Shown here: one piece after another, positions 33,167 to 42,929 of the stretch | How positions within the stretch are numbered: the first letter of the stretch is position 1 | Layout: the number at the start of each line of letters is the position of its first letter | Source of the DNA: Septoria linicola | Lineage: Eukaryota; Ascomycota; Dothideomycetes; Mycosphaerellales; Mycosphaerellaceae | Direction: 5' to 3' | Length of the DNA stretch: 64,000 nucleotides | NCBI GenBank assembly: GCA_024114885.1 | Contig: CP099419.1 | Coordinates: 2,914,001 to 2,978,000 of the forward strand | Notes under the pieces: generated by a model | What the model saw: only the letters and a program-made list of their open reading frames with translations | Databases searched by the model: none | What the model was told of the DNA's origin: nothing | Translations under genes and position numbers: made by a program

Positions 33167-34351
33167 GTTGTTACAAAAGCGGGAGTGTTTGTGAATGGGA
33201 ACAAAAAGAGGGCGCAAGAATGTCTTGCATCTGCATGGCGAGAGAGCCAGGGGAACAAAAGTTTTGCTTTGCATGGAAAAGCGCGTTGAAGATACCCCAA
33301 TTAAAAGTACTTTGCATGTTCAAAAGACGATTGACGAACTCGCCACACTGTTTGCGAGCGCTTGCTATAGTGCTTGATGAAGAGCGCCACTTCCGTCCGC
33401 CAGGCAGACTTGACTACAACTTCGAGATGCCCAGCGGCATGGACGACGACGGCCTTCTTCTCCAAGCTCCTGCCATTTGCAAAAGCGTTGATGAACAAAG
33501 AAAAGTAGTCTTGCTCAGAATTTGATCGTCGAACTCACGGCCGGCTAGCCCGGTAACGACCTGAGCTGACCAGTGCAACCATAAGCAAACTGATTTGTTT
33601 GTCATCACTGCAAGAATACAAGCCCCCAGAATAACACTGCTTGCAGCAAGGACATAAGTCGCAGCTCTCTTGCTTGCCCAGATTCAGGGCAGTCGCAATC
33701 AGGGCCGGTCAACTCGGTCTGGACCAGAATTGACCAAGAGCGAACATGAGAGCGTTGGTTGTGTCCATCATCGCAAAAGCAGAACCAGCCATCAAGACCA
33801 CACGCCAACAGCACAATCCGTTGAACACAAGCTCTCCGACACTGTTGAGGCCACGTTCAACTTGATTGACACCAGCGTCGACAGTGCCCTTGCCACCAGT
33901 ATCCATTCAGAGTCTTCGGCACACTGCTCCAGAATGAGGGAATTCTTCCTCGGTTGTCACTTCTCGTTCGGATTGTGAGACGGTCGTGGTGACCGAGGGT
34001 CTTCGATATCGATGCAATAAGGCTCCACTCTGATGGTTGCGAAGCTCCGGGGCCACAGTGCCAGCTTCTTTATCGTTGTTTCTGGGAAAAAATCAGCCAT
34101 GCGACGTGACGCGACTCGAATACGCGGGTGTCTTGACCTTGAGCGGCGAGGCACAAGCCTCTCTCTCTCTCGCTGTCGGTCTTGTCGACGAGCCCCAGAA
34201 GAGCTGTTCGCTTTCGGGCGGCATAAAGCCATTGAAGATTTGGAGGCGACTAGGATGCAGAGCGACCCAGCGAGTACTTGCAAGTACAGTTTTCTGAACT
34301 CTTCCACAGGCCCAGAAGGCACCGCTTGGTAACTCAAAGGTGTGAATGTGT

Positions 34352-34620
34352 TTTGTCGGAAAGGTTGCAGCGCTCCGGCCGCAAACCTGGAGGGACGTGA
34401 TTGTAAAAGGGCCGCTACGCGAATGGCCGCAGACCCGAAGTTTGGTTGTGAGTGTAGAAGGGTCGCAGGCGAGCGGCCGCGTGCCCGGAGGAGGGTAAGG
34501 AGGAGGGTAAAGAGATTGAGGAGGATGAGGATTGGGATAGGGCGGATGAGGCGAATAGGGCAGATGAGGTGAAAGGTTGTAGAAAAGGGTCGTAGGACAA
34601 ATGTCCGCGTATCCGGGTAA
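34352..34620 (+). repeat. Cluster of four degenerate ~40-bp GC-rich repeats
   Basis: Copies start near 34354, 34401, 34453 and 34577. Each follows the pattern TGTAGAAAGGGTCGCAGG, about six variable bases, then GGCCGC and a CCCGG-like end. Spacing is about 47, 52 and 124 bases. Copies B and C are the most alike; A and D have drifted. No open gene uses them. They may be a decayed minisatellite or clustered binding sites with inverted CGG/CCG half sites (inference). Confidence 0.6.
34486..34575 (+). repeat. Purine-rich tract with ~18-bp quasi-repeats
   Basis: About 90 bases almost entirely A and G on the plus strand, sitting between repeats C and D. It contains GGATGAGGATTGGGATAGG, GGATGAGGCGAATAGGG and AGATGAGGTGAAAGG as three related units. 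Such tracts can form triplex or G-rich structures; function is unknown. Confidence 0.7.
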
Positions 34621-37439
34621 AGGGAGAAAGAAGAAGAGAGCGAGGAGTTAGAGCAAAGACTTGTGTATTTCAGTGCGGCGACTGCCGCGCACAACCAATT
34701 GAAATCTACTCACCGGTCACAAGTGACGCGGCATGCAGCAGACTGCTTTCACGCATGTGTCTGTGTTGTGGCATCCACTGTCTGACCGTCGCTTGCCAGC
34801 GTACTCGATTCCAGCATGGAGAGGCATACGATACAACATTGGCACTCTTCCTCTCAACACCCAGTTGCTCATATCATCTTCCTTGCCGCCGTCCTTGCCG
34901 TGTTCAGTCCACGAGGGGAAAAGGTCTTGTTTCCCATGGACTTTATATGATCTGCACGATCGGTCAGCGATGGGAGGGGTTCTCCAGCAGCGCTGCGACG
35001 ATGCGCTCATACCAACGGCTTCAGTGTTAGAGTTTGGGACATCGAATGGTCGAAAAAGCATTTCATTGCTTACTTGGTACCTGGACCTGCATCTGCATCC
35101 GTGAGCCGATCGTGTATTAGACAAGTCAAGGACTGCTCTTGCGCTGCATAAAGCTTCACTACACTTGGCTCGGGCACCATCCTTCCGCTGATCTTCGTCT
35201 CGGGAGTTGCTTGGCCTTACGAGTGCGCGAGCCCTGAGCCTCGCCTAAGCGATTCTGCGCTGGCGGGCATATCTCACGATGGTCAGGACATCATGCATGA
35301 AAGTGTCCACGCATTTTTGTTGATCCCACGCGCGATTGGGAGCGAAACCGCCACAACGTTTGCGATCAGAGTGAAAGTGAAGGGGTGAAGTGCAGTGCAG
35401 GCAAGAGCCATCTAGCGTGCGCTAGCGTGTGATATGAACAATACCTTGGCAGGAGCACATCCCCATTCTGCCACCCGGCAAGAAGTATCGTGTAACGTAG
35501 CAGAAGACGCTGTTCCAGTATCTTCATATCTCTTATAGACGCAGATTACTGCTACGATGTTGCATGGCTGGGGAGCAGACTCCGAGCTGCGGTCGGCAGA
35601 ACTGGTTGGTTCCGGTGTTACAAGGTCAACCATTGACCGTAGATTGATTAGATCTTGGCTGGTTCTAGGTGCTACAATCATGATGTGATCGTTCTCTGCA
35701 GTCAGTCGTCTCAAAGGTCATGAGTGTGAGGTTGGTTCGAGAGAGGATGTTGCTTCGCCACGGCCTGGCCGTGGCGGATGATCTCCACTTCTTTTCCACG
35801 CTGTGGAGATTTGCGACTTTTCGAAGAAGCTGTATCAGGAGCCAAGTATGGCGGTTTTGCACGGAACGAGCGACGAATGTGCTCTGATACATAGAGGACT
35901 GCATCAGGTGAATGAATTACTTATCTTCCTACTGAATGTTGCTTTCTGCGGCGTGTGGTCATATACGTGCCAAGAGGTATGGCCTGCCGCCTGTTACGGT
36001 GCGAATCGTGAAGCGTCGGTCTCTATTCGGTGTAGTTTTCCAAGTAGATCGTGTTCTGCGGCGTCAAAACAAGTCCAGACAGACTTGTGGACTGTGGTCC
36101 CGACCACTTGTCAAGCGGTTTGATGCCTTTCCAGATACAGGTAAGGAAGGGGCAATAGAGGAGGAGTGATCCACTTTCAAAGACATAGCTAGAATCCTCC
36201 GAGATGTTGCTGTGCTCGTAGGCATTGCTCGCCATCACGCACGGAGAACATGAGAGAATCGAATCTGATTCCTTGTTGTACAGATGTCTCAACGGCTCAC
36301 GTAAAGTAGATCAGCTCGTACCTCTAGTGAACCGGTTTCCCCGGCACGCTGTGCTTCACCGTGACAGCAACAACAGCCAAGCCATCGGTATCTCGGACCG
36401 ACTCCACCCTCGCCTCAGTCGACATCAAAACTTGACCAGCTTGTCTGCTGTGTGGCCACTTAGAGAGCAGTCTATTGATTACTTTGCAGAAGAGTAGTGG
36501 CTGTGGTTGTTTCGTGTATGATGAGGCGAAGGGAAGCGGAGAGCAGGCAGCTGAACGAAGCACAGGGTTGGAAGAGAACTTCGAGGCGCCTCTTGGCGGG
36601 ATGACACTTTTGCGTACTGCAAGTGATAGTCGGATGTGCAAGCATTCACGTGGGGGAAGCTGGAGATGGTCTCGTTCATGCAGTACTCGATGACTTATAG
36701 CAGTATGTCTCCTGTATAGCCATAATAGTAGTAACTAGTAGTCAATATGTCCTCTTCCGTCGCGTGAGCAGGGATGTGTTAACTAGACCAGTGGGTGGGG
36801 TAATGTTCTCCTCCTCTCTCTTCTTGCTCGAGTACAGTCTTTGGAGCATCCAGGCAAAGCGGAGCTGAACGAGGAGGGAGTGCCATATCTGAAGCTGTCA
36901 GCATCGCACGTCAAACACGTATGTCGTACGCATAACGCTGCTTTCCAAGTCTAGCCGGTGCAGTTAACTTAGTTAGTACACACAACTCCAGACAACTTAA
37001 GGTTCCAGCTTCGCTTTCGCCCACACGCCGGCTGTAGCCAGCGCTGTTCATTGCGTGCTCCACTACCTGCTGCCATCGCGGTTCACGCCTGCGACAACAA
37101 TAGAAACGAGACGAGACGTGACGAGACGAGCGACGGATATCTCGATTACCAGCCGCGCACCCACACACCCTACACTCGTTTCGGAGCCTGCACTCGCCGG
37201 GGAGAAGAGGCCGTCTGGGTTTCGCGGTATGCAAGCCTGGGGCGGGACGGTCGTTCTACACCAGGCAGTGGCTTCGCGCGGTGCGCAGTCTCCTCTGCAC
37301 TGATCTGCTGCTCCTCTTCTGTGCGCAAGACCACTTGCTCGAGACCACACGATTATCCGCTTCAGCAGTAGCAGAAGCAGCAGCAGAAGGACGCGCTGAC
37401 GGGCGGGCGGGCGTGCTGACTGGCGAGTGGTCGCCTACC

Positions 37440-40400
37440 ATGGACTCGAGGAGCAATGAATGGGATAATGACATGGAGATATCCTTCGATACCCCCTCTG
37501 GATTCGACGCTTTCAACGACTTTACCAACCTGGACGCCCAATATGGAGAGTCTCCCATGACTCTACGGACTCCATCGAAATCTGGACCCGATGGCGCGAC
37601 AGTGGCCGGCGCGCAAAATGCAAGTGGCGGAGCGGGCGCAGTCATGGCTTCGGCGGAGAGCTCCAGTCAAGACTCATCCTCAGATACCTCAAGCAGGCGG
37701 AAACGAAAGACGGGGCAGTCGGAGTCGCCAGTATCCGTAGACGGCAGGGGCCAGCTTCACATCAAGCAGGAGGACAGCAAGATGGACATGCAGCAGGTGC
37801 GGACCTACGATCACTTCTCACAGCCCATGCACAACCTCTCACTTGAGCAATCTAAGAGCTACAGCGACGGTACTCTGGCGGGCCCGCAGTATTTCAATAG
37901 TGCCGCCTCCAGTCCGGTTCACACCAACGACTTCAACGCTGCCATGTCACTAGATGCTCAAGTCGCTTCCACGATGGCTGCGCAGTACCAACAGGATTCG
38001 CCGGTCCAGACCATCAACCCTGGCATGTTCGCTGTTGGTGGCTCACGCGACCAGTCCCCTGCCACGAACCTCATGTTTAACCAAGCGTCGCCGTCTGCTA
38101 TATTCTCTACCCCCTCGTCAGACAGTGCAGAAACCTTTGCTGGCAACCAGAACTGGAATCCGTCGCTGGCACAAAATCCTCAGTGGCCTGGGGATCTCAC
38201 TGGTCAGCTAACATCTCCAGGTGGCATAGCTTTCACTCCGTCCCCCGGCGCGAATGGAGGAACTCCAGCGAGCACGACCCGGGGCGCGTCAACTCGCCCT
38301 GGACTGGGCAGATCGCCTTTGCATATTGCGCCGATATCGACCAAGTCGCGTGTAGAAACACAGATCAATGTAGTAATGACTTTGGAAAAGCCGCCGCCCG
38401 GAACTGAGCACTTACATCTTCCCCTCCACACAATCGCGAAGTCCAAGCTCCTGGCGAAAGAGGATTTCGATCCATCGAAAGTACTGGAGCTCCATACTAT
38501 GCTTGTGTGTACGAGCGCAATGCACAATGCTCAGTTCAAGGACCGAGCTATGAAGCGTGCCGCGGCGCAAAACAATCTCGAAATTCAACGGCGGGCAGAG
38601 TTGTCGCGAGACTCAGTTGACGAAGATAAGAATGACCAGAAAAATCTACCAGATGAAGAAAAGGTGGTAAACGGTGGGGAAGTCAAGATCTGTAGTAATT
38701 GCATACAGCGCGAGAGGAAGCGAGCCGGTCGCAAAAAGACAAAGAGAGAGGAAGAGCAGCAACACTGGGAGCGCTTCGAGACTGAAAGAGTGGTGGTCTT
38801 CAACTCGAATGAATACCTGCCATTCAAGCCCTGCGAACCGGGCCAGTACCCACAGCGAGATACCAATGCTGAGGGGGAGCAATACGTCCCGCCGGACGGT
38901 GCACTGCATGTGACAGCGGCGATGAGAATAGCATGTTACTGCCGACATCAAAGTGAGAAGGAAGGCTTCCAGGTCATCTTCACGCTCAAGGACCAACAAG
39001 GCAGTGTGGTGGCTCAGCAAATCTCCGACTCCATTCTCATCACGGATGACCACAAAACTCACCCACAGAGCTTCTCGACGACCGTTGCGAATGAAGGATA
39101 CTATCAGAATGCCGCATTCCTACCAAATGGTCTGCCCATGTCTCACTCAATGGTGGACATGTCTGCACACGTGCAGCCCTTCACATCCTCGCGCTCTGCG
39201 GGAAATCTGCCCGCTCTTGCATATGGTGCACAATTTAATTCGCATAGCCACGTGCACCAGCTGCCAAGCTCTGGCTATGCGTCTGGAACCACATCTGCCA
39301 CCATGACACCGACCAGTCTTTCGAGGCCAGGGTCCCCGACAAGTGCAGGACAAGCTGGACCCAATAAGAAACGGAAGTCCTCCTCATTCCATAGAAAGGT
39401 GCCGAGCGGGTTGACGATGACTCCACGCGTGGATACGAGTCAAGCGCCCTCATCAAACGTGCCCTCTGCTGTGTCCATGAGCACCCCATTCTCACCATCC
39501 GGACAATTCCCTGCAATGAATCAATCATACATGACCATTCCCAACAACAATGGCCCGGCGCAATACTACGGAAGCGGGCCGCCGACTCCAAGTGAGAATG
39601 CCCCCTTTAACTTTAGCCAACCGCAGGTGGACATGTCTCGCATACAGCAGAACCTCAACAACCAGGCCTACTTCTCGCATCCGTCGTCCGCTGTACCAAG
39701 CAGAGCTTCATCACCCGTGCTGCAGCAGACTCGCGCAAATATGGCAGCATACGCCCGCCAGCATCCGATACAGACCTCCACGAATTCAATGGGAGCTCGT
39801 CCGCAACAGCAACAGCAGAACTTTGCAGTGCAACAGCCGCCCGGCTCTGCGGGTCACGATGGCACGATGTCTGGCTATCCCTCGATCGAAAGGATCACGC
39901 CGAATGAGGGACCCATGAGCGGAGGCACGGAAGTCGCAATCTTTGGTCAGCAGTTTGTTACTGGTATACAGGTACAGTTCGGCGACCAAGTCTCTTCGAC
40001 GCAAGTACTCTCGCCTAATTCACTCATCACGATCTCGCCACCAGGTCGAGTTGGCTCTGTGCACTTGAACATCCTATCGCCTCCTGGAACTGCACCGTTC
40101 CCTCAGCTTGCGAACAGGCCTATCTTCCGATACACTCAGTACAACGAGCAGATGATGGTCATGGCACTGAAATACCTCAGTGAACAGCAGTATGGACAGA
40201 CCGAGAATTGGCAAGCCCTTGCTCAGCAGAGTGCAACTCAGTATGTGCAAAGGAAAATTGCTCCTGGAGGTCTGAATCAGCAGGGAGGGTATCGCATGGC
40301 CGCGAAATCTGCAGACCTCGAGGGCGCTATACTGCGCATATTTAACGCTGCTGACCTGAGTACATCTGATCAAAAGCCGAACCCCGATCTGGAATCGGAC

Positions 40401-41111
40401 ACAGGCGTATCAATGCTGACGCTGGCGTGCTCACTTGGCATGCAACGAGTAGCAGAAGCTCTCATAGCTAGAGGAGCAAACGTGGACACTGGAGATCGCG
40501 GCGGATACACGCCTCTCATGCATGCAGCTTTGCACGGACACAGTAACATATTCCAGCTCCTTGCCTCAAGTGGTGCAGATCCTTGCATACGAAGCCTGCA
40601 CGGATACTCTGCACTGGGCGTATTCTCGCCGATGACTCGCGAAGAACGCATGCAGCTACTTCTCGACACTGCACGGCGGCGACTGACAACTGCGGATCGA
40701 TCCGCGAGAAAGTCATCTAACAGCTTTGGTGTTCCGAATCGCTCTGAAGCACCATTGAGCATTGCGGGTACGACGATTTCCGAGTCCCAGACCATCGACG
40801 ACCAGCCTGGCACCCATCTTCGCTCAGGATCTGTGCAATTAAACATCACGCAAGGTGGTCTCAAAAGCATTGCCGCAACCCGCGGAGCATCTGCACATAG
40901 CGCCACCTTTCCGAAGCACAAGCAGAGTGTTCAGCACGGTGGACTTGAGTGTGTGCACGCGAGTGCTGACAGCTCGAATCTGTCTGACACAAAGACTGTT
41001 TCGGCTGCTAGCTACTTCGACTCTCCGAGCATGTCCGAGAAAGCACTCCCAGGGCTGAATTCATCGTCGCTGTTGGTGAGTCGTCATCATCAGGCGGTCA
41101 TCTGCGTGTGA
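37440..41111 (+). CDS. Spt23/Mga2-like transcription factor (IPT/TIG and ankyrin repeats)
   Basis: The frame opens upstream, but the conserved start is MDSRSNEWDNDMEISFDTPS at 37440, giving 1223 residues. A conserved DNA-binding-like region lies near 300-540 (RVETQINVVMTLEKPPPGTE; Cys pair in KICSNCIQRERKRAGRKKTK). A Ser/Pro/Gln-rich region follows, then an IPT/TIG fold near 814-897 (PSIERITPNEGPMSGGTEV) and ankyrin repeats near 989-1050 (GYTPLMHAALHGHSNIFQLL). Yeast Spt23 and Mga2 are ER-anchored by a C-terminal helix, released by proteasomal processing, and activate OLE1 desaturase. Here residues 1060-1223 hold no hydrophobic segment. A GTGAGT donor at 41077 suggests the last codons are intronic; one option splices to 41117 and ends EHELMRID, still without an anchor. 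Family secure, C-terminus not. Confidence 0.85.
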   Translation: MDSRSNEWDNDMEISFDTPSGFDAFNDFTNLDAQYGESPMTLRTPSKSGPDGATVAGAQNASGGAGAVMASAESSSQDSSSDTSSRRKRKTGQSESPVSVDGRGQLHIKQEDSKMDMQQVRTYDHFSQPMHNLSLEQSKSYSDGTLAGPQYFNSAASSPVHTNDFNAAMSLDAQVASTMAAQYQQDSPVQTINPGMFAVGGSRDQSPATNLMFNQASPSAIFSTPSSDSAETFAGNQNWNPSLAQNPQWPGDLTGQLTSPGGIAFTPSPGANGGTPASTTRGASTRPGLGRSPLHIAPISTKSRVETQINVVMTLEKPPPGTEHLHLPLHTIAKSKLLAKEDFDPSKVLELHTMLVCTSAMHNAQFKDRAMKRAAAQNNLEIQRRAELSRDSVDEDKNDQKNLPDEEKVVNGGEVKICSNCIQRERKRAGRKKTKREEEQQHWERFETERVVVFNSNEYLPFKPCEPGQYPQRDTNAEGEQYVPPDGALHVTAAMRIACYCRHQSEKEGFQVIFTLKDQQGSVVAQQISDSILITDDHKTHPQSFSTTVANEGYYQNAAFLPNGLPMSHSMVDMSAHVQPFTSSRSAGNLPALAYGAQFNSHSHVHQLPSSGYASGTTSATMTPTSLSRPGSPTSAGQAGPNKKRKSSSFHRKVPSGLTMTPRVDTSQAPSSNVPSAVSMSTPFSPSGQFPAMNQSYMTIPNNNGPAQYYGSGPPTPSENAPFNFSQPQVDMSRIQQNLNNQAYFSHPSSAVPSRASSPVLQQTRANMAAYARQHPIQTSTNSMGARPQQQQQNFAVQQPPGSAGHDGTMSGYPSIERITPNEGPMSGGTEVAIFGQQFVTGIQVQFGDQVSSTQVLSPNSLITISPPGRVGSVHLNILSPPGTAPFPQLANRPIFRYTQYNEQMMVMALKYLSEQQYGQTENWQALAQQSATQYVQRKIAPGGLNQQGGYRMAAKSADLEGAILRIFNAADLSTSDQKPNPDLESDTGVSMLTLACSLGMQRVAEALIARGANVDTGDRGGYTPLMHAALHGHSNIFQLLASSGADPCIRSLHGYSALGVFSPMTREERMQLLLDTARRRLTTADRSARKSSNSFGVPNRSEAPLSIAGTTISESQTIDDQPGTHLRSGSVQLNITQGGLKSIAATRGASAHSATFPKHKQSVQHGGLECVHASADSSNLSDTKTVSAASYFDSPSMSEKALPGLNSSSLLVSRHHQAVICV

Positions 41112-42415
41112 CCCAGGAGCACGAGCTTATGCGCATCGACTAGAAGTCAGCGCTTGATTACAGTTCCCGTCATTGTACGTCCGTGTTGGCTCACACCAAG
41201 CTATCTAACGTGGCGGGAGCATGCAACAACTCTTAACGGACCGCGACGGTGATTACGACATGAAGCAGGCTTGCTGAAGATGATATTACTACAACGCCAA
41301 CCGCGAGGAGCACGATATGGTGGCCTATACGAGACACCTTTCTCGGAGCAGATCGACGGTTGCGAAGGCTGAAGGCTGGCCCGGAACGTTTTGGTTGCGG
41401 GTGAGCATGGGTGAGCTCTGTCTCACTACAACGCGAAAAGCTGGATAGGATGGCGTTGATGATTGATACCCAAATGTTACGGGATACGGACTAGGAACTG
41501 AAAATGAAGACGGTCTCATTCTTGTGTTGTCGTTCACATATCTAATGAGGTTACAGTACAGCGGGCGCCAATGGAGGGTGAACATAACCCGAGGAATAGA
41601 GCGGAAGACTACAGTCATTTGTGCTCTGTAGCATGACTGCCGCTTGAGCAATATATCATTGAACATGACGATAGGAAGCCAAAAACATGTAATAGGAACC
41701 TCAGTCTCAATATCGCTGGCTGTACTTCTTGTGCGTGACTAACAATGCATCGCTTCGTGAGCTGAACAACCCTCGCGCACAATCACAACAAACGACCTGA
41801 AGAGTGATAGATGGATGATGCACGTAGCATGTGACTCATGTGCTACTGCCAACCAGTCTGTGCCTATGAACAAATCCTCCAGATGGTTGTAGTGTACTCA
41901 GAAACGCGGCAGTGAATGTCAATAGAGACAGACCACGAGCTAATCGTCTTCAGAATTGCAATTACACATTGAGTTTTCCTGCGCACGAGGAATTGTCATT
42001 CCTGTCGAGCACGAGATGTGAGCGTGCCAGCACAGAGGCAGAATGACCAATACGTGGCCTGTAGAAGGCTTTGCAGAAGATATTTACACAAAGAATGAAC
42101 GTCGAAGAAAAGAGACAGAATCCTCGTTACAGAGGACGCTTATGTTGTTTATGCATGCGTGTCTTGCATATCACTTCCGGATGACCTCTGCCTCTTCTGC
42201 CAACTTTGCCGACGAATGGCGGATTCTGGCGCGAGGGACAACTTGCTGCACAGCGCGAATCAACGACTCCTTCCTGACGAGAACCGGGTCCCCAGCCGAT
42301 GTATGGTGTGAGAAGTGAGCGTCCTCAGCCACCTCTGTTTCGTGAGGTGGTTTGTTGTGTTCAGCAATGACTGGGTCGCCACCCCTTTCTCTTTGTTCCT
42401 TGTCCTCTCCGAGCT
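41112..42415. other. Intergenic region, nothing recognised
   Basis: 1.3 kb downstream of the Spt23/Mga2-like gene. I looked for a hydrophobic exon that might supply the missing anchor and found none. Confidence 0.5.
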
Positions 42416-42929
42416 ATGAGCATTAGTGGCGTTTACAACGGTCTTCTCGCCGCACATGTCGTGTAACGTCTATCTTGTGGCATGCGTAGCCGCGCGGGAC
42501 CAGAGCTTTTTCATCAATCTCTGGTGTTGTGGCAGACGCGAGTGACTCGTTGCAGAAGGTCAGAGCAGCCACTGTCGGGAGATCTGGTGAGATCGTCATG
42601 CTGGCTATGGTTGAGGGTGAGTGAATGTCTTTGATCGAATACTCTCACTCATACGGTCAGCTGCGTGCTGCAGTCTGCGCTCTTGAAACACTACGCGAGC
42701 AAAGCGGAGACGGGGGCAGTGCGGTGGAGTTCTACAGTGGGTTTCCCTCGCTGGCTTCATTCCGCCCCGTGATACAGGAGAGGACCGAGCCGGTAGCTTG
42801 CTGATTGATGTGTCTAGTCTGGTGGATCTCTATGCGTATAAGCGGTTCTTGACAGGTCAGGGCTCCAAGCAGACGGCGAGCGGAGTACCCAGCGCCAGCA
42901 AAGAAGTGGACTGGAAGACGGATGCATAG
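42416..42929 (+). CDS. Candidate small four-exon gene, 124 aa, unknown
   Basis: Exons 42416-42462, 42504-42616, 42674-42736 and 42778-42929 join in phase (2, 1, 1) to an ATG-to-TAG frame of 124 residues. Unspliced, every frame is broken. Introns are 41 bp (GTAACG...GACCAG), 57 bp (GTGAGT...CTGCAG) and 41 bp (GTGGGT...TACAG); two are near the lower size limit and their donors are non-optimal. The product reads MSISGVYNGLLAAHVVAFSS, then a helical LQKVRAATVGRSGEIVMLAM, ALETLREQSG, and LLIDVSSLVDLYAYKRFL. The last part looks like a folded helical protein. I recognise no family. It could also be a decaying gene whose frame shifts I have mistaken for introns. Confidence 0.3.

Larger units (their letters stand above)
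33167..37439. other. 4.3-kb gene-free region with degenerate repeats
   Basis: No frame on either strand shows a family. A 245-codon minus-strand frame (33957-34694) overlaps the GC-rich repeats and is Arg/Ser/Pro-rich, so I treat it as chance. The right end is the promoter and leader of the Spt23/Mga2-like gene and includes a CAG/GCA-rich patch near 37362-37392. Confidence 0.5.

Noticed and set aside
33957..34694. 245-codon minus-strand frame
   Set aside because: It runs through the degenerate GC-rich repeats and purine tract; Arg/Ser/Pro-rich with no family.
37281..37439. Extra N-terminus of the Spt23/Mga2-like protein
   Set aside because: Low-complexity Ala/Arg translation of leader sequence; the conserved start is the ATG at 37440.
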